A stretch of DNA of 64,000 nt, from positions 93,501 to 157,500 of the forward strand of contig CM030852.1 of NCBI GenBank assembly GCA_018105865.1. Direction: 5' to 3'. The notes under the pieces were generated by a model. That model ran no database searches, was not told the DNA's origin, and saw nothing but the letters and a program-made list of their open reading frames with translations. Of the stretch, positions 23,436-36,467 are shown in pieces (position 1 is the first letter of the stretch; each line of letters opens with the position of its first letter). Both the position numbers and the translations under genes were made by a program. This DNA is from Metaphire vulgaris. Lineage: Eukaryota; Annelida; Clitellata; Crassiclitellata; Megascolecidae.

Positions 23436-26400
23436 ATGACATACTATAGAGAAACTAGGCCAATTGGACCAATTGCAGCGGACTTCAATAGTCCAGGACC
23501 GGCTTATTACTTACCGCATCTAACAGGAGAGAGAAGACATGATTTTCAGAGCGTGCACCCAAAAGCTCCTGCGTGGACAATTAAAGGTCGTTATCCCAAT
23601 CGTAGGGAGGCACCTGGTCCCGGTCCGAAGTATTATCCGGACGTACGTTCATGGGACGCACCGAAGTACTCGATCAAAGGTCGGCCGACTGACTATAGAC
23701 CGATGACTGCCCCAGGTCCAGGTGCCTACTCACCTGAGACCTCAGGGCCAAATGCCAAGGGCTACAGTCCTCAGTACACCTTTGGAGTTAAACTCAGTGA
23801 TAATAAAGGAGATGCCAATCCAGGTCCAGGTGCCTATTCTCCGGCATCTAATGGAAAGCGACCAGCGTACAGTTTCGGAGTTCGCCCTCGCTATCAAGAT
23901 CCTAGCGAGAGTCCTGGACCGGCGGCCTACGCCCCAAGACCCAAGATCTTTCGTCAAGGTTACGGCGGAGGACCCGAAATTTCTATTAAAGGAAAGTATC
24001 CAACCAAGCTCGAAAGTATTGGCCCGGGACCGGCAGAATACAATCCAGTTGATGGGTCCAAAAAACCTGCTTTCACTTTTGGAACGAGAGGCCATAGCCA
24101 GGTAGCGGATGATCATCCTGGACCAGGAGCCTACCACACGGACATCGCAAGAGACCACGTTTCGAAAAGCTCGCCGGCCATTAGCATGAAGTTTCGCTAC
24201 AGAGATAAAACAGCACACAGAAGTCCGGGTCCAGCTCACTACGATCCAGATCCTAGAACTCAGCGAGATGGTAGACATCAAGGGCCGCTTTGGTCGATAA
24301 AAGGAAGGTACAATGATCGTAAAGTCGATCAGAATCCAGGACCAGGCGCCTACGCCCCTGAAATCTCGGGACCATCAGCATCTAAAGGGAACCCGTCCTA
24401 TAGTTTCGGTCTTCGACCTGGCGTCAATGACCACGAGCAGAAACCAGGACCAGGCGCATATTCGCCAGATGCCAATCTCGTCCATAAAACGACACCTGCA
24501 TTTTCGTTCGGCAATCGATTTCGCGACAGAGCAGGCGATGACAACCCCGGTCCTGCCAATTACAGGCCAGATGCTGATATCTATAAAGATGGAAAATCTG
24601 GTGGTCCATCCTGGACTATGGGGGGTCGATATCGCAGTCGTCATGATGAAGAAAATCCCGGCCCGGGATCGTACTACCCAGATATTAATCCGGTAGTTAA
24701 GCAAGATCCTGCATGGACACTCAAAGGTAGATACAAGGATAATCAAGAGGACATAGGGCCAGGTCCTGGAGCATACAATCCTGGGTACGGCAACCCGAAA
24801 AACAAACCAGGACCAGCGTATTCCATTGGTATGAGACACAGAGCCCGACGTCTGGACAGAGGACCCGGACCAGCCGATTATAATCCGGAAGCTCGCACTA
24901 CGCGAGATGGAAAGCACGGTGGACCCGAGTGGTCAATTAAAGGCAGATATCGCGATCCAAAAAAAGATCAAACACCTGGGCCAGGAGCATATGCTCCAGA
25001 AGTATCAGGACCAAATGCTTCCAAAGGAGCGCCTGCGTACAGCTTCGGAGTAAAACCAGGTGCTGGCAATCACGACGATAAACCTGGACCCGGTGCTTAT
25101 TCTCCAGATGCAGGAGGAGTTCAGAAAAAGACACCTGCATTTACAATGGCAGGACGACTTAAAGATGGGACCGGAGACGAGAATCCAGGCCCGGCTGCAT
25201 ATCATCCCGATGACGGAATATATTACCGTGGAAAGGACACTGGGCCAGCCTTTTCCATGGGTAGAAGATACAAAAATGCAATTGATGATGAAAATCCAGG
25301 TCCTGGTTCATATTTACCCGATATCAACCCTGTGGCAAAGAAAGATCCGGCATGGAGTATGGGAAAACGATATAAAAGTAATCTGGAAGACGATAGTCCA
25401 GGTCCAGGCACATATCACCCTGGAGATGGCTTATTGCGCAGTCAATCAGGTCCAGCCTACACCATTGGGGCCAAACATAGGTCGCGAAACCTGGACAGAA
25501 GTCCTGGACCAGCCGACTATAATCCGGAGGCTCGCACTACACGAGATGGAAAGCACGGTGGACCCGAGTGGTCAATTAAAGGCAGATATCGTGATCCAAA
25601 TAAAGATCAAACACCTGGGCCAGGAGCATATGCTCCAGAAGTATCAGGACCTAATGCTTCCAAAGGAGCGCCTGCGTACAGCTTCGGAGTAAAACCAGGT
25701 GCTGGCAATCACGACGATAAACCTGGACCCGGTGCTTATTCTCCAGATGCAGGAGGAGTTCAGAAAAAGACACCTGCATTTACAATGGCAGGACGACTCA
25801 AAGATGGGACCGGAGACGAGAATCCAGGCCCGGCTGCATATCATCCCGATGACGGAATATATTACCGTGGAAAGGACACTGGGCCAGCCTTTTCCATGGG
25901 TAGAAGATACAAAAATGCAATTGATGATGAAAATCCAGGTCCTGGTTCATATTTACCTGATATCAACCATGTGGCAAAGAAAGACCCAGCCTGGAGTATT
26001 GGGAAAAAATTGAAAAATAACCATGAAGATGATGGTCCAGGCCCAGGAGCATATAATCCTGGAGATGGCTTACTGCGCAGTCAATCAGGTCCAGCCTACA
26101 CCATTGGGGCCAAACATAGGTCGCGAAACCTGGACAGAAGTCCTGGACCAGCCGACTATAATCCGGAAGCTCGCACTACACGAGATGGAAAGCACGGTGG
26201 ACCCGAGTGGTCAATTAAAGGCAGATATCGTGATCCAAACAAGGATCAAACACCTGGTCCAGGAGCATATGCTCCAGAAGTATCAGGACCTAATGCTTCC
26301 AAAGGAGCGCCTGCGTACAGCTTCGGAGTAAAACCAGGTGCTGGCAATCACGACGATAAACCTGGACCCGGTGCTTATTCTCCAGATGCAGGAGGAGTTC

Positions 26401-29400
26401 AGAAAAAGACACCTGCATTTACAATGGCAGGACGACTTAAAGATGGGACCGGAGACGAGAATCCAGGCCCGGCTGCATATCATCCCGATGACGGAATATA
26501 TTACCGTGGAAAGGACACTGGGCCAGCCTTTTCCATGGGTAGAAGATACAAAAATGCAATTGATGATGAAAATCCAGGTCCTGGTTCATATTTACCCGAT
26601 ATCAACCCTGTGGCAAAGAAAGACCCGGCCTGGAGTATTGGGAAGAAATTTAATAATAACCATGAAGATGATGGTCCAGGTCCAGGAGCATATCATCCTG
26701 GAGATGGCTTATTGCGCAGTCAGTCAGGTCCAGCATTTACTATTGGAGCGAAGCACAAATCACGACACCCAGATGGAAGTCCAGGACCTGCCCATTATAA
26801 TCCTGAACCAAGAACAACTCGAGATGGAAAGCACGGTGGACCGGAGTGGTCTATGAAAGGAAGATATCGTGAACTAAACAAAGATAACACGCCTGGTCCG
26901 GGAGCCTACGTTCCTGAGGTATCAGGCCCTAACGCGTCTAAAGGTGCGCCAGCATACAGCTTTGGCCTGCGCACTGGGCCTGGCCATTCTGACGACAAAC
27001 CGGGTCCTGGTGCTTATTCTCCAGATGCAACGGGCACGCACAAGAAAACCCCGGCGTTCTCTATGGCAGGCCGCCATGAACCTGGTCAATCTGACACCAA
27101 TCCTGGACCAGCCGATTACAACCCGGACGGTGTTTATTACCGAGGAAAAGAACTAGGCCCGGCATTTTCTATGGGTAAAAGGTACAACTCTGTACAAGAT
27201 GACGGCGGGCCAGGTCCTGGTGCTTATCGGCCTGATGTCAGCCCTGTTGCCAAACGTGATCCAGCCTGGAGTATGGGCCAACGTATCGCCAATAATCACG
27301 ACGATACCGGTCCAGGCCCAGGCGCATACCATCCGGACTCTTCTATACCGGATAAGCCGGGACAAGGATTCACATTCGGAATGAAGCACAGAGATCGAAA
27401 CATTGACCGCCTACCAGGGCCTGGTCAGTACACTATTGGCGATGAAAACTTAGGGCCAAAATTCTCCTTTGGAGCTAGAAACAAAGACCGATCACGTTCT
27501 GATGCTCCGGGTCCCGGAGCTTATTCTCCAGAGCATACTGGACCTTCGGGTAAGGCTGGTGGACCAGCCTACACTTTCGGCAACAAAACGGAGAGCAAGA
27601 TAGGCAACGACATACCAGGTTAGATGAGCAGATAGGCCTGCTTACGCCCTCGATGACTTAGTCGGTTATGGCCGCTATATCTATATTTACCAAACTTTAA
27701 ACGTCTCTCGTTGAACTAATATCGATTATTACAGGCATTTTCTTTGTTGTCTGTCGATTGAGTGTAGTAGAATGTTTAATTACACAAATCGCCTTTTTCA
27801 TTATGTCCTGTTCTGCAGCCACGTGTCTCTGACGTCTCTTTCTTTGATTTCCTAAAATGTTTATTATGCGCATTTTGTACGCATGTCGTTAAGTGCAGCA
27901 GGTTTTCGTAGTTAAATTTTTATTTGTTTACAGGGCCAGGTCTTTACATGCTTGACCCAATGGTTGGCGACACCATTCGAAGTACAAAGCCAAAAGCGCC
28001 GAGTTATTCAATGGGAGGAAAGAGTTCGTGGAATAAATGGGAACAGGTCGGCTCTTTAGACTATCCGAGTCTTCCATCTGAAGTGTATCGTTTACTATTA
28101 AATATATGATCCAAATTCAGGAGAATTTAATCGATCTGTCGCATCGCATCTGTGTGCAAAATCTACTGTGCGGATTCTAATATACAAAGCATCGCGAGGA
28201 GTTGTTTAGAGCAGCTCTGTTATATAGGCTAACTCCACACGCGGTTATGAACCTCACTCATTAGCAGCTCTGTTATGGGGCCAACCATTTGTTGTTTAAT
28301 GTATGCATTACTCCCAACTGGGGGCCACTGGGGGCCAGGCTCTCAATAACCTCCGCCACTGCTCATTAGCAGTGCTTTTTTCTAGGAAAAAGGTTTGGAA
28401 ACTCGTTTCACATCTGTGTTGTCGTAAGGAGCATAGGCCTACCACAGATATTAGTTGAATAGCAGTACTTGGTAAATTTAATTACAATGTGGCTCGTTGT
28501 TTTTAATATGTATGTAATTTACGCTGTTCCCGTGCGTTCCCACTGAAAAGAAAACCGATTGTAAGTAAAACACGCATTATTGCATATCGATATAGGCTAA
28601 TCTTGCAAAAAAGTGTGTGAACGCCGTTCCCGTGCGTATCCACTGAAAAAATCCCTGCTCATCAGATGCACGTCTATGATTGCTGCGGTGGTAAAGCCGG
28701 ATCAAATGATCAGACTCTTTTCTTTGCAGTTTACTTAGGCGTGGTTCTGTTTGTGATTTTCCTTTTCAGACTCCGGGTCCCGCTGATTACAGCGTCCAAG
28801 AGGCAGGACTTCATCAGGACGCATCTCCTGCGTACAGTATGGGCAAACGAATCAGTCAGAATATAGTATCCACAGATCCAGGACCAGCTGATTACGGCCC
28901 ACTCTACGTATGTCATATGCACTTAGTTTTGAAGAAGTAACATCAATTCTATTCTTAATAGTAACGACGACACTTTTTCACTTTTTCATAATACAGCGAA
29001 GACGAAAGTCGTGCATGCAGACGAGAAAGAACTCTTTTGCATAGAACCATGCTGGTGCTAACACTTTGCCGACGCCGTCGAAGCGTTATAATTATGCTGT
29101 CAACTCTCGTCTGAAGTCATCTAGACTTAGGCCTAACTGTAACATAGAAGCGGTATCACATTTCAAAAGACCCTAGAAAATACTTCTTTTCTTCATCTTT
29201 TAATCTTTTCTTCATCTTTTTATGTTCTTCTTATTCCAGTCTTAGGCTTCTATGTGTTCCTCTTCCTTGTCTGGTTCTTGATCGTCATCATTCTTCTTCC
29301 TCTCTCAACATACACTGGTTTGTTGGCTTTTGTCAACTTCTTCATTAACGGCGACGGCTAGCCTACTTATGCAAACGAGTATGGGTCTTAAGTGTCGCTT

Positions 29401-29729
29401 CCAAATTCATTCTGTTATTTCATCAAAGCGACAGAGTGTACGCCCAATTGGTAGATGAGGAATATTGCAGACGCTACCGAAGAAATGGACGCACTGTAGA
29501 AATAAGGTATAGCTGTGGAGATAATTACGAGGGCGACGACGACTAGGATAATATTATAATAATGACAGCTGGTTGCCTTTAGGTTATGTTATTAGAAATT
29601 TACAGGTTCATTCTGCGTAGAATTCTGATGTGGCTGTGTGTGTGTGTGTTTTAGAAACCACCTGATGTCAACCGCGGTTTATCTTTCGGTGTCAAGCATT
29701 CTCCTCATAAAGTAGAAATACGAGCCTAG
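23436..29729 (+). CDS. Giant STPGR-repeat protein, ODF3/CIMAP-like
   Basis: Four exons (23436-27618, 27934-28046, 28770-28907, 29655-29729) join in phase to give about 1502 aa; the first exon alone is 4.2 kb. The protein is built of SHIPPO/STPGR motifs, roughly PGPGAYxP followed by a PAxSFGxR strand, about every 35 residues. The N-terminus (RPIGPIAADFNSPGPAYYLP) and C-terminus (GLSFGVKHS) resemble ODF3/CIMAP1 of sperm outer dense fibres, but that family is usually about 250 aa. Known STPGR proteins bind axonemal or flagellar microtubules, so a ciliary role is inferred. Residues about 474-1112 are three near-identical 213-residue modules (639-bp period), with diverged modules on both sides. 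There is no signal peptide or membrane segment. The exon 1 reading frame runs four bases past its donor into an intron TAG. Confidence 0.93.
24855..26771 (+). repeat. 639-bp coding tandem repeat, three near-identical copies
   Basis: Units start at 24855, 25494 and 26133, and a diverged fourth at 26772, all exactly 639 bp (213 codons, six STPGR motifs) apart. The three central copies differ at only scattered bases. Flanking modules on both sides are older relatives. This indicates recent unequal exchange or array homogenisation inside a coding exon. Confidence 0.95.
28370..28657 (+). mobile_element. hAT-like MITE family D, copy 2
   Basis: 288 bp, starting CAGTGCTTTTTTCTAGG, in intron 2 of the STPGR gene. 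The flanks CTCATTAG and CTCATCAG form an 8-bp target duplication with one mismatch. It is similar over its length to 22498-22792. Confidence 0.85.
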
Positions 29730-30202
29730 TTAGAGACATAAGACTCAAACGGCTATTACTGGTTCGTGAAGAAAATCATGAGCTAATTTTACAATAACTG
29801 AATTCTGTCTAAATGAAAATAGACACACAGTCTGAAATACTCATAACAAGAACTCATAACAAGAACGCTATCGTGTCGCTATTGCTGCAACCATCAAACT
29901 CCCATTAGTCCTAATTACTATATTCGCCTTTTAGTAGAAATTTGTGCAGGAGTCTAAAGTTAATAAAAAAAATTGCCAGTTTGTCTTCGTCGCTGTAGTG
30001 GCTTATAATAAAACCCATTTATTGACTTCAGTGCAAATCATTGGCCAAATCGTTGGCTCGCGGCGAGCAATGTCTGTTTTGTTGTGGAAGTAGCAATGAT
30101 GATATAGCATTGCAGATAACAACTCAAGTTCGGCAATACAAATATTCAAATATTCATTTTAGTTGATTAAAATTAGCATATATATGCATGTATAATTGTA
30201 TA

Positions 30203-30248
30203 TATATTAGCAGAAGGAAATGTCAACAACGAATGTATATATATTATA

Positions 30249-30299
<51 letters not shown>

Positions 30300-30750
30300 G
30301 GATACTGAATTGGACCTCGACAGATATTGCCTACTGTATGTATATAGAAGCGATGGCCTACGGCTGTGCAGCAGAATTCTCCGAGAAGAACATCCATTCA
30401 CAGAGACACAGACGAAGTGGCTGTACCTTCTAAATTTAGAAGGCATTGCTGCATTTAATGCAGATCAATTCTATTCTAGTCTAAGTAGGCCTAATCAGAA
30501 CAAATAGTATTTCTATTTCTCAAGGAGAGGAGCCAAGACAAAACATTTAATGTTTTACAATAATTATTGATAGCGTCAATTTCTGCATTAATACAGTTGT
30601 CATCATCATCATCATCGTCAAGGTTGAACGATAACTGATTACATCCGTTGTATTTTGGCGTTTTAATGTGCTTTTTTTAGAAATTACAGTGAAATCCGCT
30701 TACTGTCACATTTTTGAGCATTCATTGTTAACATTTCCTTCTGCTATATT
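30203..30750. repeat. Segment bounded by about 33-bp inverted repeats
   Basis: The left end (TTAGCAGAAGGAAATGTCAA at about 30209) matches the complement of the right end (TTAACATTTCCTTCTGCTAT at about 30728), with a few differences. The interior holds a (TA)n run and a 69-codon open frame. It may be a MITE or a chance-kept rearrangement; no target duplication was identified. Confidence 0.45.
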
Positions 30751-31194
30751 CTATTCATTGTATGTCAATTCTTCTCATCTGAACTGTATAGAAGGCGATG
30801 AAATTTTTTTAAAATCGGTCGATGCTTTGAATAAATGCGACGATTGCGTCCAATTACACAGGCGAGAGTATCTAAGCGGAATTATTAGAGACTAAGTCCA
30901 GTTATGACAACAAAAACAAGGCAGAATATAAGAAATAACAACTGTATGCGTATTCAGATAAGACTCGAATGAGCAAACAAGCATCTGAATATAAGACCAA
31001 TCGATTGCAGAAAAGCTTCGTCATATTTCTTGTCATCGAAATTCAGAAGCAACTGAAACACAACAACAAATTACTGCGCTAATATTGTCCTCTCGACAGG
31101 AAACTCTTGCTCGACAGTTTTTACAAACAAAACGGCTTACTGGCGACAACCAAGCCGTTAAATTTTAACCCTAACCTTATAACCTAACCCTCAA

Positions 31195-31292
31195 TCCCGG
31201 ACGGTCACCCACCCAAGTACAAGCCGCGCTCCTTGACGTTGCCTAACTTCGGTGTTTTGGCGGGAACCGGTCGCACAACACCAAATAGGCCG
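31195..31292 (-). pseudogene. 5S rRNA pseudogene or 5S-derived retroelement
   Basis: On the minus strand it reads ACCGAAGTTAGGCAACGTC, then TACTTGGGTGGGTGACCG, which are the A-box and C-box regions of 5S rRNA. The 5' part (TATTTGGTGTTGTGCGACCG) departs from 5S and matches the copy at 1462-1548. The 3' end is not intact and there is no T-run terminator at the right place. A telomere-like stretch AACCCTAACC lies next to it at about 31166. Confidence 0.75.
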
Positions 31293-32337
31293 ATTACACT
31301 CGATCAACGTTTTCCATAAAACCGCAGCAATCAACTTATTGTCTGGGCAGCAACAGAGCGCAACCAGTGGCGTAGCCAGATTTTAGCACCAAGGGAGCGG
31401 CGTCGCCACATCGAATTTTTCCCTGGACAGTTCAAAATGTCTTGACGAACAAAAGAGGTCCCCATGGCCGATAGTTTTTTGTTGCTTCTCTTTGATTTTA
31501 ATTGTTGCTTATTACATTTCCGAAAGGCGAAAAAGGCGCCATGCACTTTTCTGAATGTTTCCTCAGGAGAGCACCGACCCCTCGCCCCTTATTCCATTCT
31601 GCGAACCTCCATCCATAAATGTTTAAAGATTAAATATTTATATTTATAGTATACGAAATTGGCTCATTATAAAGTATTCGCTGAAAACAAGCAGGCGAAG
31701 TCTGCACCAATCGTTTTCCATTCTGCGGACATTCATAAAAGATAGAGGACGAAATTGGATCAATAGAAAATAACGCTATCATCGTAAGAGGTCTCATAGT
31801 CAGTCTCTGGTTAATGCACCAAGAGAAGAACTAATTCAGTAGAAGTGACGTTCATTTCTATCATAAGACTCTATGTCCTAAAAGTTCATCGTCCAACATA
31901 CAGCTTATCCGTGTGTCAGTAAAATAATGCGCATAAATCCATGATTAGCCTAATGTATTTCTCTTTCACTTTCAGAATTCAGAAAACGCATACTTAATTT
32001 AAAAGCACCAAACAATGTACTGTGGGCTCATGTGCGTGTGGCTGTGCGCGAGTGTGTGGGGGGGCGACGTCTGATATGGAAAAGTGAAATGTAAACTCGT
32101 CCTATTTAACTCGCAACCAGCATCAAGAGATAAGTGGCGTTTGTGTCAGTTGCTTTGTTGACGCTGTCTGTTTTTTCTTTCTGTTTTCGATGAAACGAAA
32201 ATCAGGAAGTCGAGTGAGGGAACTGGGCAGCTGTTTTTAAAGTTTGTTACTTCCGCGTAGAAATATTAAGTTAATCTAGACCATTTAGTGAAGTACGCCT
32301 TAAAATTAAACAAGTTATTTCCCTGCTTATACTGCTC

Positions 32338-32616
<279 letters not shown>

Positions 32617-32658
32617 AATAATATAGAGATAGTTAAGAGCGATGCTTGACCTGATCTG

Positions 32659-33008
32659 TTAGAAGACTAAGCCAACGATGGCGCCGATCGTAAGAAGGAG
32701 GACGTTGACAATCGCTTGTCCTGATTCGCTCGTAGCCTCAGTGTCAGATGACTAAAGGAAAAGACAACATAGGCTAATATAGAACAGACTGAATAATACC
32801 AAAAATCAAGGAAGGAGGAACAGCCATCTTAGACGTCTTCGTCTCTTTTGTCGATTTATTCGTCAACTTTAAGAAAATTCGCTTCAATATTAATTGCGTC
32901 ATCGCAAAGACCTACCGTTCCGTCAGTTGTAGTAGTAGTACCGATCGCAGTGGAGAGAACCACTCCGAGCAAGAATAAGGTCTGCAACAGCAACTTTCCC
33001 ATCTCCAT
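32659..33008 (-). CDS. 61-aa secreted/GPI-anchored mini-mucin-like peptide
   Basis: Two exons of 93 bases each, 32916-33008 and 32659-32751 (stop included), join in phase 0 through gt...ag. Exon 1 encodes a good signal peptide (MEMGKLLLQTLFLLGVVLST, then AIG) and the start of a Thr run. Exon 2 gives a Ser/Thr/Glu stretch (SSDTEATSESG) followed by a hydrophobic tail ending exactly at the stop (AIVNVLLLTIGAIVGLVF). Signal peptide, short Ser/Thr-rich middle and small residue before a hydrophobic C-terminus is the layout of CD52-type GPI-anchored peptides. A single-pass membrane peptide is the alternative. No homolog is recognised. A (TC)n-like tract lies just before the start codon. Confidence 0.55.
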
Positions 33009-33267
33009 TCTCTCCTTTTTTTCCTCTCTCTCTCTTTCTCTAGACCCCGACAGAGTTTCGGAAGCAACGCCTGACTCTCCGGCTGATCACTGAATGCGCT
33101 CACAGCGAACTTTTCAACGGTCGTATGCGACCAACAGAAGCGGGAAGTGAAAAAAGTTGTCTATGGCAGACTGTCACTCGCATAATTACAATATCATATT
33201 CGCCAGTACTGTCCCTATTTCGCAAAATATAGCAAACTGCTTTCCATAGATTGAATAGTAAGTGAGC

Positions 33268-33345
33268 AAGTAAAATCTCGTAAATTTATATAGCGCTTGG
33301 AATGTAGTACAGCATATTAGCTGTCTATCTTCTGTTTTAATCTTC
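33268..33345. repeat. Dispersed 'ATATAGCGCTTGG' repeat, short copy
   Basis: Contains AAATTTATATAGCGCTTGGA and ATGTAGTACAGC, the 5' part of the repeat family seen at 6355, 6960, 10970 and 35722. Confidence 0.6.
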
Positions 33346-33497
33346 GTCCATCTCAGTTACCGTCGACAGAGAGCGTATTCTGGCAATTGTGTAGAATAAA
33401 CAAAGAAGCTTTTGAAATCGAAGTGCTCTAATTAATGCGTGGAAAAGTAGCAGGATGTTTGGCGTTGTCGTTCTATGCATGGAAATAACGGTCTCTT

Positions 33498-33499
<2 letters not shown>

Positions 33500-33557
<58 letters not shown>
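33500..33557. repeat. (GA)n microsatellite
   Basis: Perfect GA dinucleotide array of about 58 bp in intergenic sequence. Confidence 0.97.
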
Positions 33558-33559
<2 letters not shown>

Positions 33560-33832
33560 GCTAAAGAACCTCTCGATCTGCACGATTGAAACGAAGAAAG
33601 AAAGTCTCTGTTTTACTTTCTCAAACGGTCGTTACTTGACATTTGAAACTCGTAAATGCCATGCACAACCTCTCTGTTATATTTCTAAATGTAATAATGT
33701 CGTTATTCGCGCATTTAAAAATCTGTAGAACCAACAACAGAGAGTTCGAGTTCGCCGTGTAGTAACGGACATTGCATAGGACTTGGGCCACGGAGGAGGA
33801 GGAGGAGGAGGAGGAGGAGGCTGGCTGGACGC

Positions 33833-34122
33833 TTAGACCTTCTCGGCGGCCAGCGGGGTCTTCGTGTGGACGCGCTGGTTACAGCGACGACCGATCGCCC
33901 ACTGACGCCACTCGTAGACGACCTCGTCGACGCTCATTCCGACCGCAGCGCCGCCGAAAAAGGCATCGGCCAGCCAAGCGAGGAAGTAACCGGCGCCGAA
34001 GGAGGAGGAGGAGGAGGAGGAGGAGGAGGAGGAGGACTGGGAGTCCATTTGTCGCCGCTGCTCCACCTCAACAGCCACAGCGTAGACCATCAGAGACGCC
34101 GTACTACACAGCACTACAACAG

Positions 34123-34184
<62 letters not shown>

Positions 34185-36393
34185 ATCGTCACCATACTCG
34201 TCGTGCGAATGAGAGACGACACTTCGTTGGATCGTCGTGCAACGGAGTCAATGCTCAGAGTAAATGCGTTCGCCTAAAAGTTCGCAGACAGTAGAAGAGA
34301 AAAGTGCTCTGAGAGAAAAGCATCGTCGGTGAATTTACGGATCCCCGTTTCAGGGAAACTCAACCGAGAAGGAGACTTCTTCCGCGTCGTTAAGGGTTTA
34401 GGGACGGAGACGTCAAATTCTCGGAGAAATTTTGCACAGACGGCAGAGATGCTTACAGACCTCTTCAGAAGTCAGAAGTCAGAGGAGGGCCATCCCCCCG
34501 GGCCAATTATAAATCTTACTTCCCACAGTCCCCTAACTCTTACTATGAACCCAGCGCTAAAAGAGAATAATCTACAAATGCCTATTATATGAGGCCACCC
34601 GCCTGATCACCTCCCCTCCCTTCCCTCCTCTCTGTCAGCGTTTGGATGATTGTTTCGTCGTTCGCTTTGAAGAGATGATTAAGTCATTAAATTAAGATTA
34701 AATTTTACTCTTAGAAGCGTCGAAATCGACGGAGTCTGAGCCGCCTCCGCTGCGGAGAGGTCCTGCCCAGGCCCTGCAGTAGTCCTCCTGGCCCTGGCCC
34801 TGGCCCTGCAGGGCGGAGTGGGAGTGTTGGTCATATGTGGACTAACCGCAAACGAAGAAGATCTCTCCCGCCGAATGGAAGTAATACATCTTGACGTTGA
34901 TGGCGCTCACACAGACGCCGAAAGTTCCGAGAATCGTCGCCAGGAGGCCAATGGACGCGGCAAACAGCAGAAGGCCAACGACAATGCTATGCCAGGCTGT
35001 TGCATCAGCAGCAACAACAACAACGGCAACAACAACAACAACGAACTGTTTAAAGAGAACTTTATAAATGCGTCTGAAATGCTAAACCTATCGTTATGTT
35101 CTTATCGCAGAGGTCATTATCTGAAATGATCAGTCTTCAAAGGGCGAATCAAACAGAAGAATAGCAGCACTGCATGGGTTCCATCGAGATACAGTTTACA
35201 TTCGGACCCAGCTTCTTCAGACAACACCACTCGATATTTTGTCAACATAATCAATAAATCGATAAATAAATAAATCATATACACACACCCAGCATATATA
35301 TACAGTATATATATACAGTATATATATATACTGTGTGTGTGTATATATATACATATACTGTATGTATGTATACTGACCGGACTTTCTATCAGAGCAGATT
35401 TTCTCAAGGGTCTGATCGAGAGTAGCATTGCAGTTATTGTCCCATAATCCAACGCTAAATCCTACGAATGATAAAACACAGAACACTCAGATACGAAGAA
35501 GAAGAAGAAGAAGAAGACGATGATGATGATGACGACGACGAAGAGGAGGAAGAAGAAGACGATGATGATGATGATGATGACGACGAAGAGGAGGAAGAGG
35601 AGGAAGAGGAGGAAGAAGAGGACGCCAAATGACCGCTGTTGTTCGTCGGCCTCTCTAATTGCCCGTCTAATGAGAGCACGTTGTCGTAAGTAAGTAAGCA
35701 AGTAAGTAAGTAAGCAAGTAAGTAAGTAAGTAAAATGTATATAGCCCTTTGTAAAGTAGTAGGCTACAGTAGTAGCTGCTTATCAGTGTTGGAGTTGTGA
35801 AATTTGAGCTGAGGGGTTGAGGACTGAAATTCAATGAATGACGGAAACTGTATGTACCCGATATGCGATTTTTGGGATGGTTGCAAAGTTAGCTGGGAGG
35901 GTTCAACCCCCACCCCCCGGCAACTCGTGCTTCTCTCTCTCTCTCTCGTCCTTGGTCTTTGGGTCCCACTATACAATCACCATAGGAAGAGACACAAATT
36001 CCTGGAATGTTTCAGTGGAAATTACTATCACCATGCATAAGGACAAATATCTTTTAAAAAATCTGTTTGGTTCTGTCTTTGCGTATGACCAGTCCCGTCG
36101 GGTGTAGACCAGCATCGATTGCACTGTCTACTGTACGGCGCCGGTGCGTATAGGTACAGGCTGTATACACAGATCGCATATACGCTGGATTGCGTATGCA
36201 CTACAGAGCATACGCATGTACAGTATGTATACATCGAAGCGTCCAATGTTGTCGGAATCTATGCAACTGCAGAATTCGAAAAAAACACTGAAATATTTCA
36301 ATGCATAAAACTGGAAACGATAACGAAGATACTAATCCAGTCAATTTCAGGAATCATAAAAAACTGCACATAATATGTCTATACACACAGCTG

Positions 36394-36467
<74 letters not shown>

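Noticed and set aside
23742..26483. Many antisense and shifted open frames over the STPGR exon
   Set aside because: By-products of the periodic coding sequence. They recur at 639-bp spacing simply because the exon does.
27619..27625. Stop codon at the end of the long STPGR reading frame
   Set aside because: The frame crosses a splice donor at 27619. The next exon continues the STPGR motif in phase, so the stop is intronic.
33772..34212. Arg/His-rich plus-strand open frame
   Set aside because: Antisense shadow of claudin-like exon 4 and its microsatellites.
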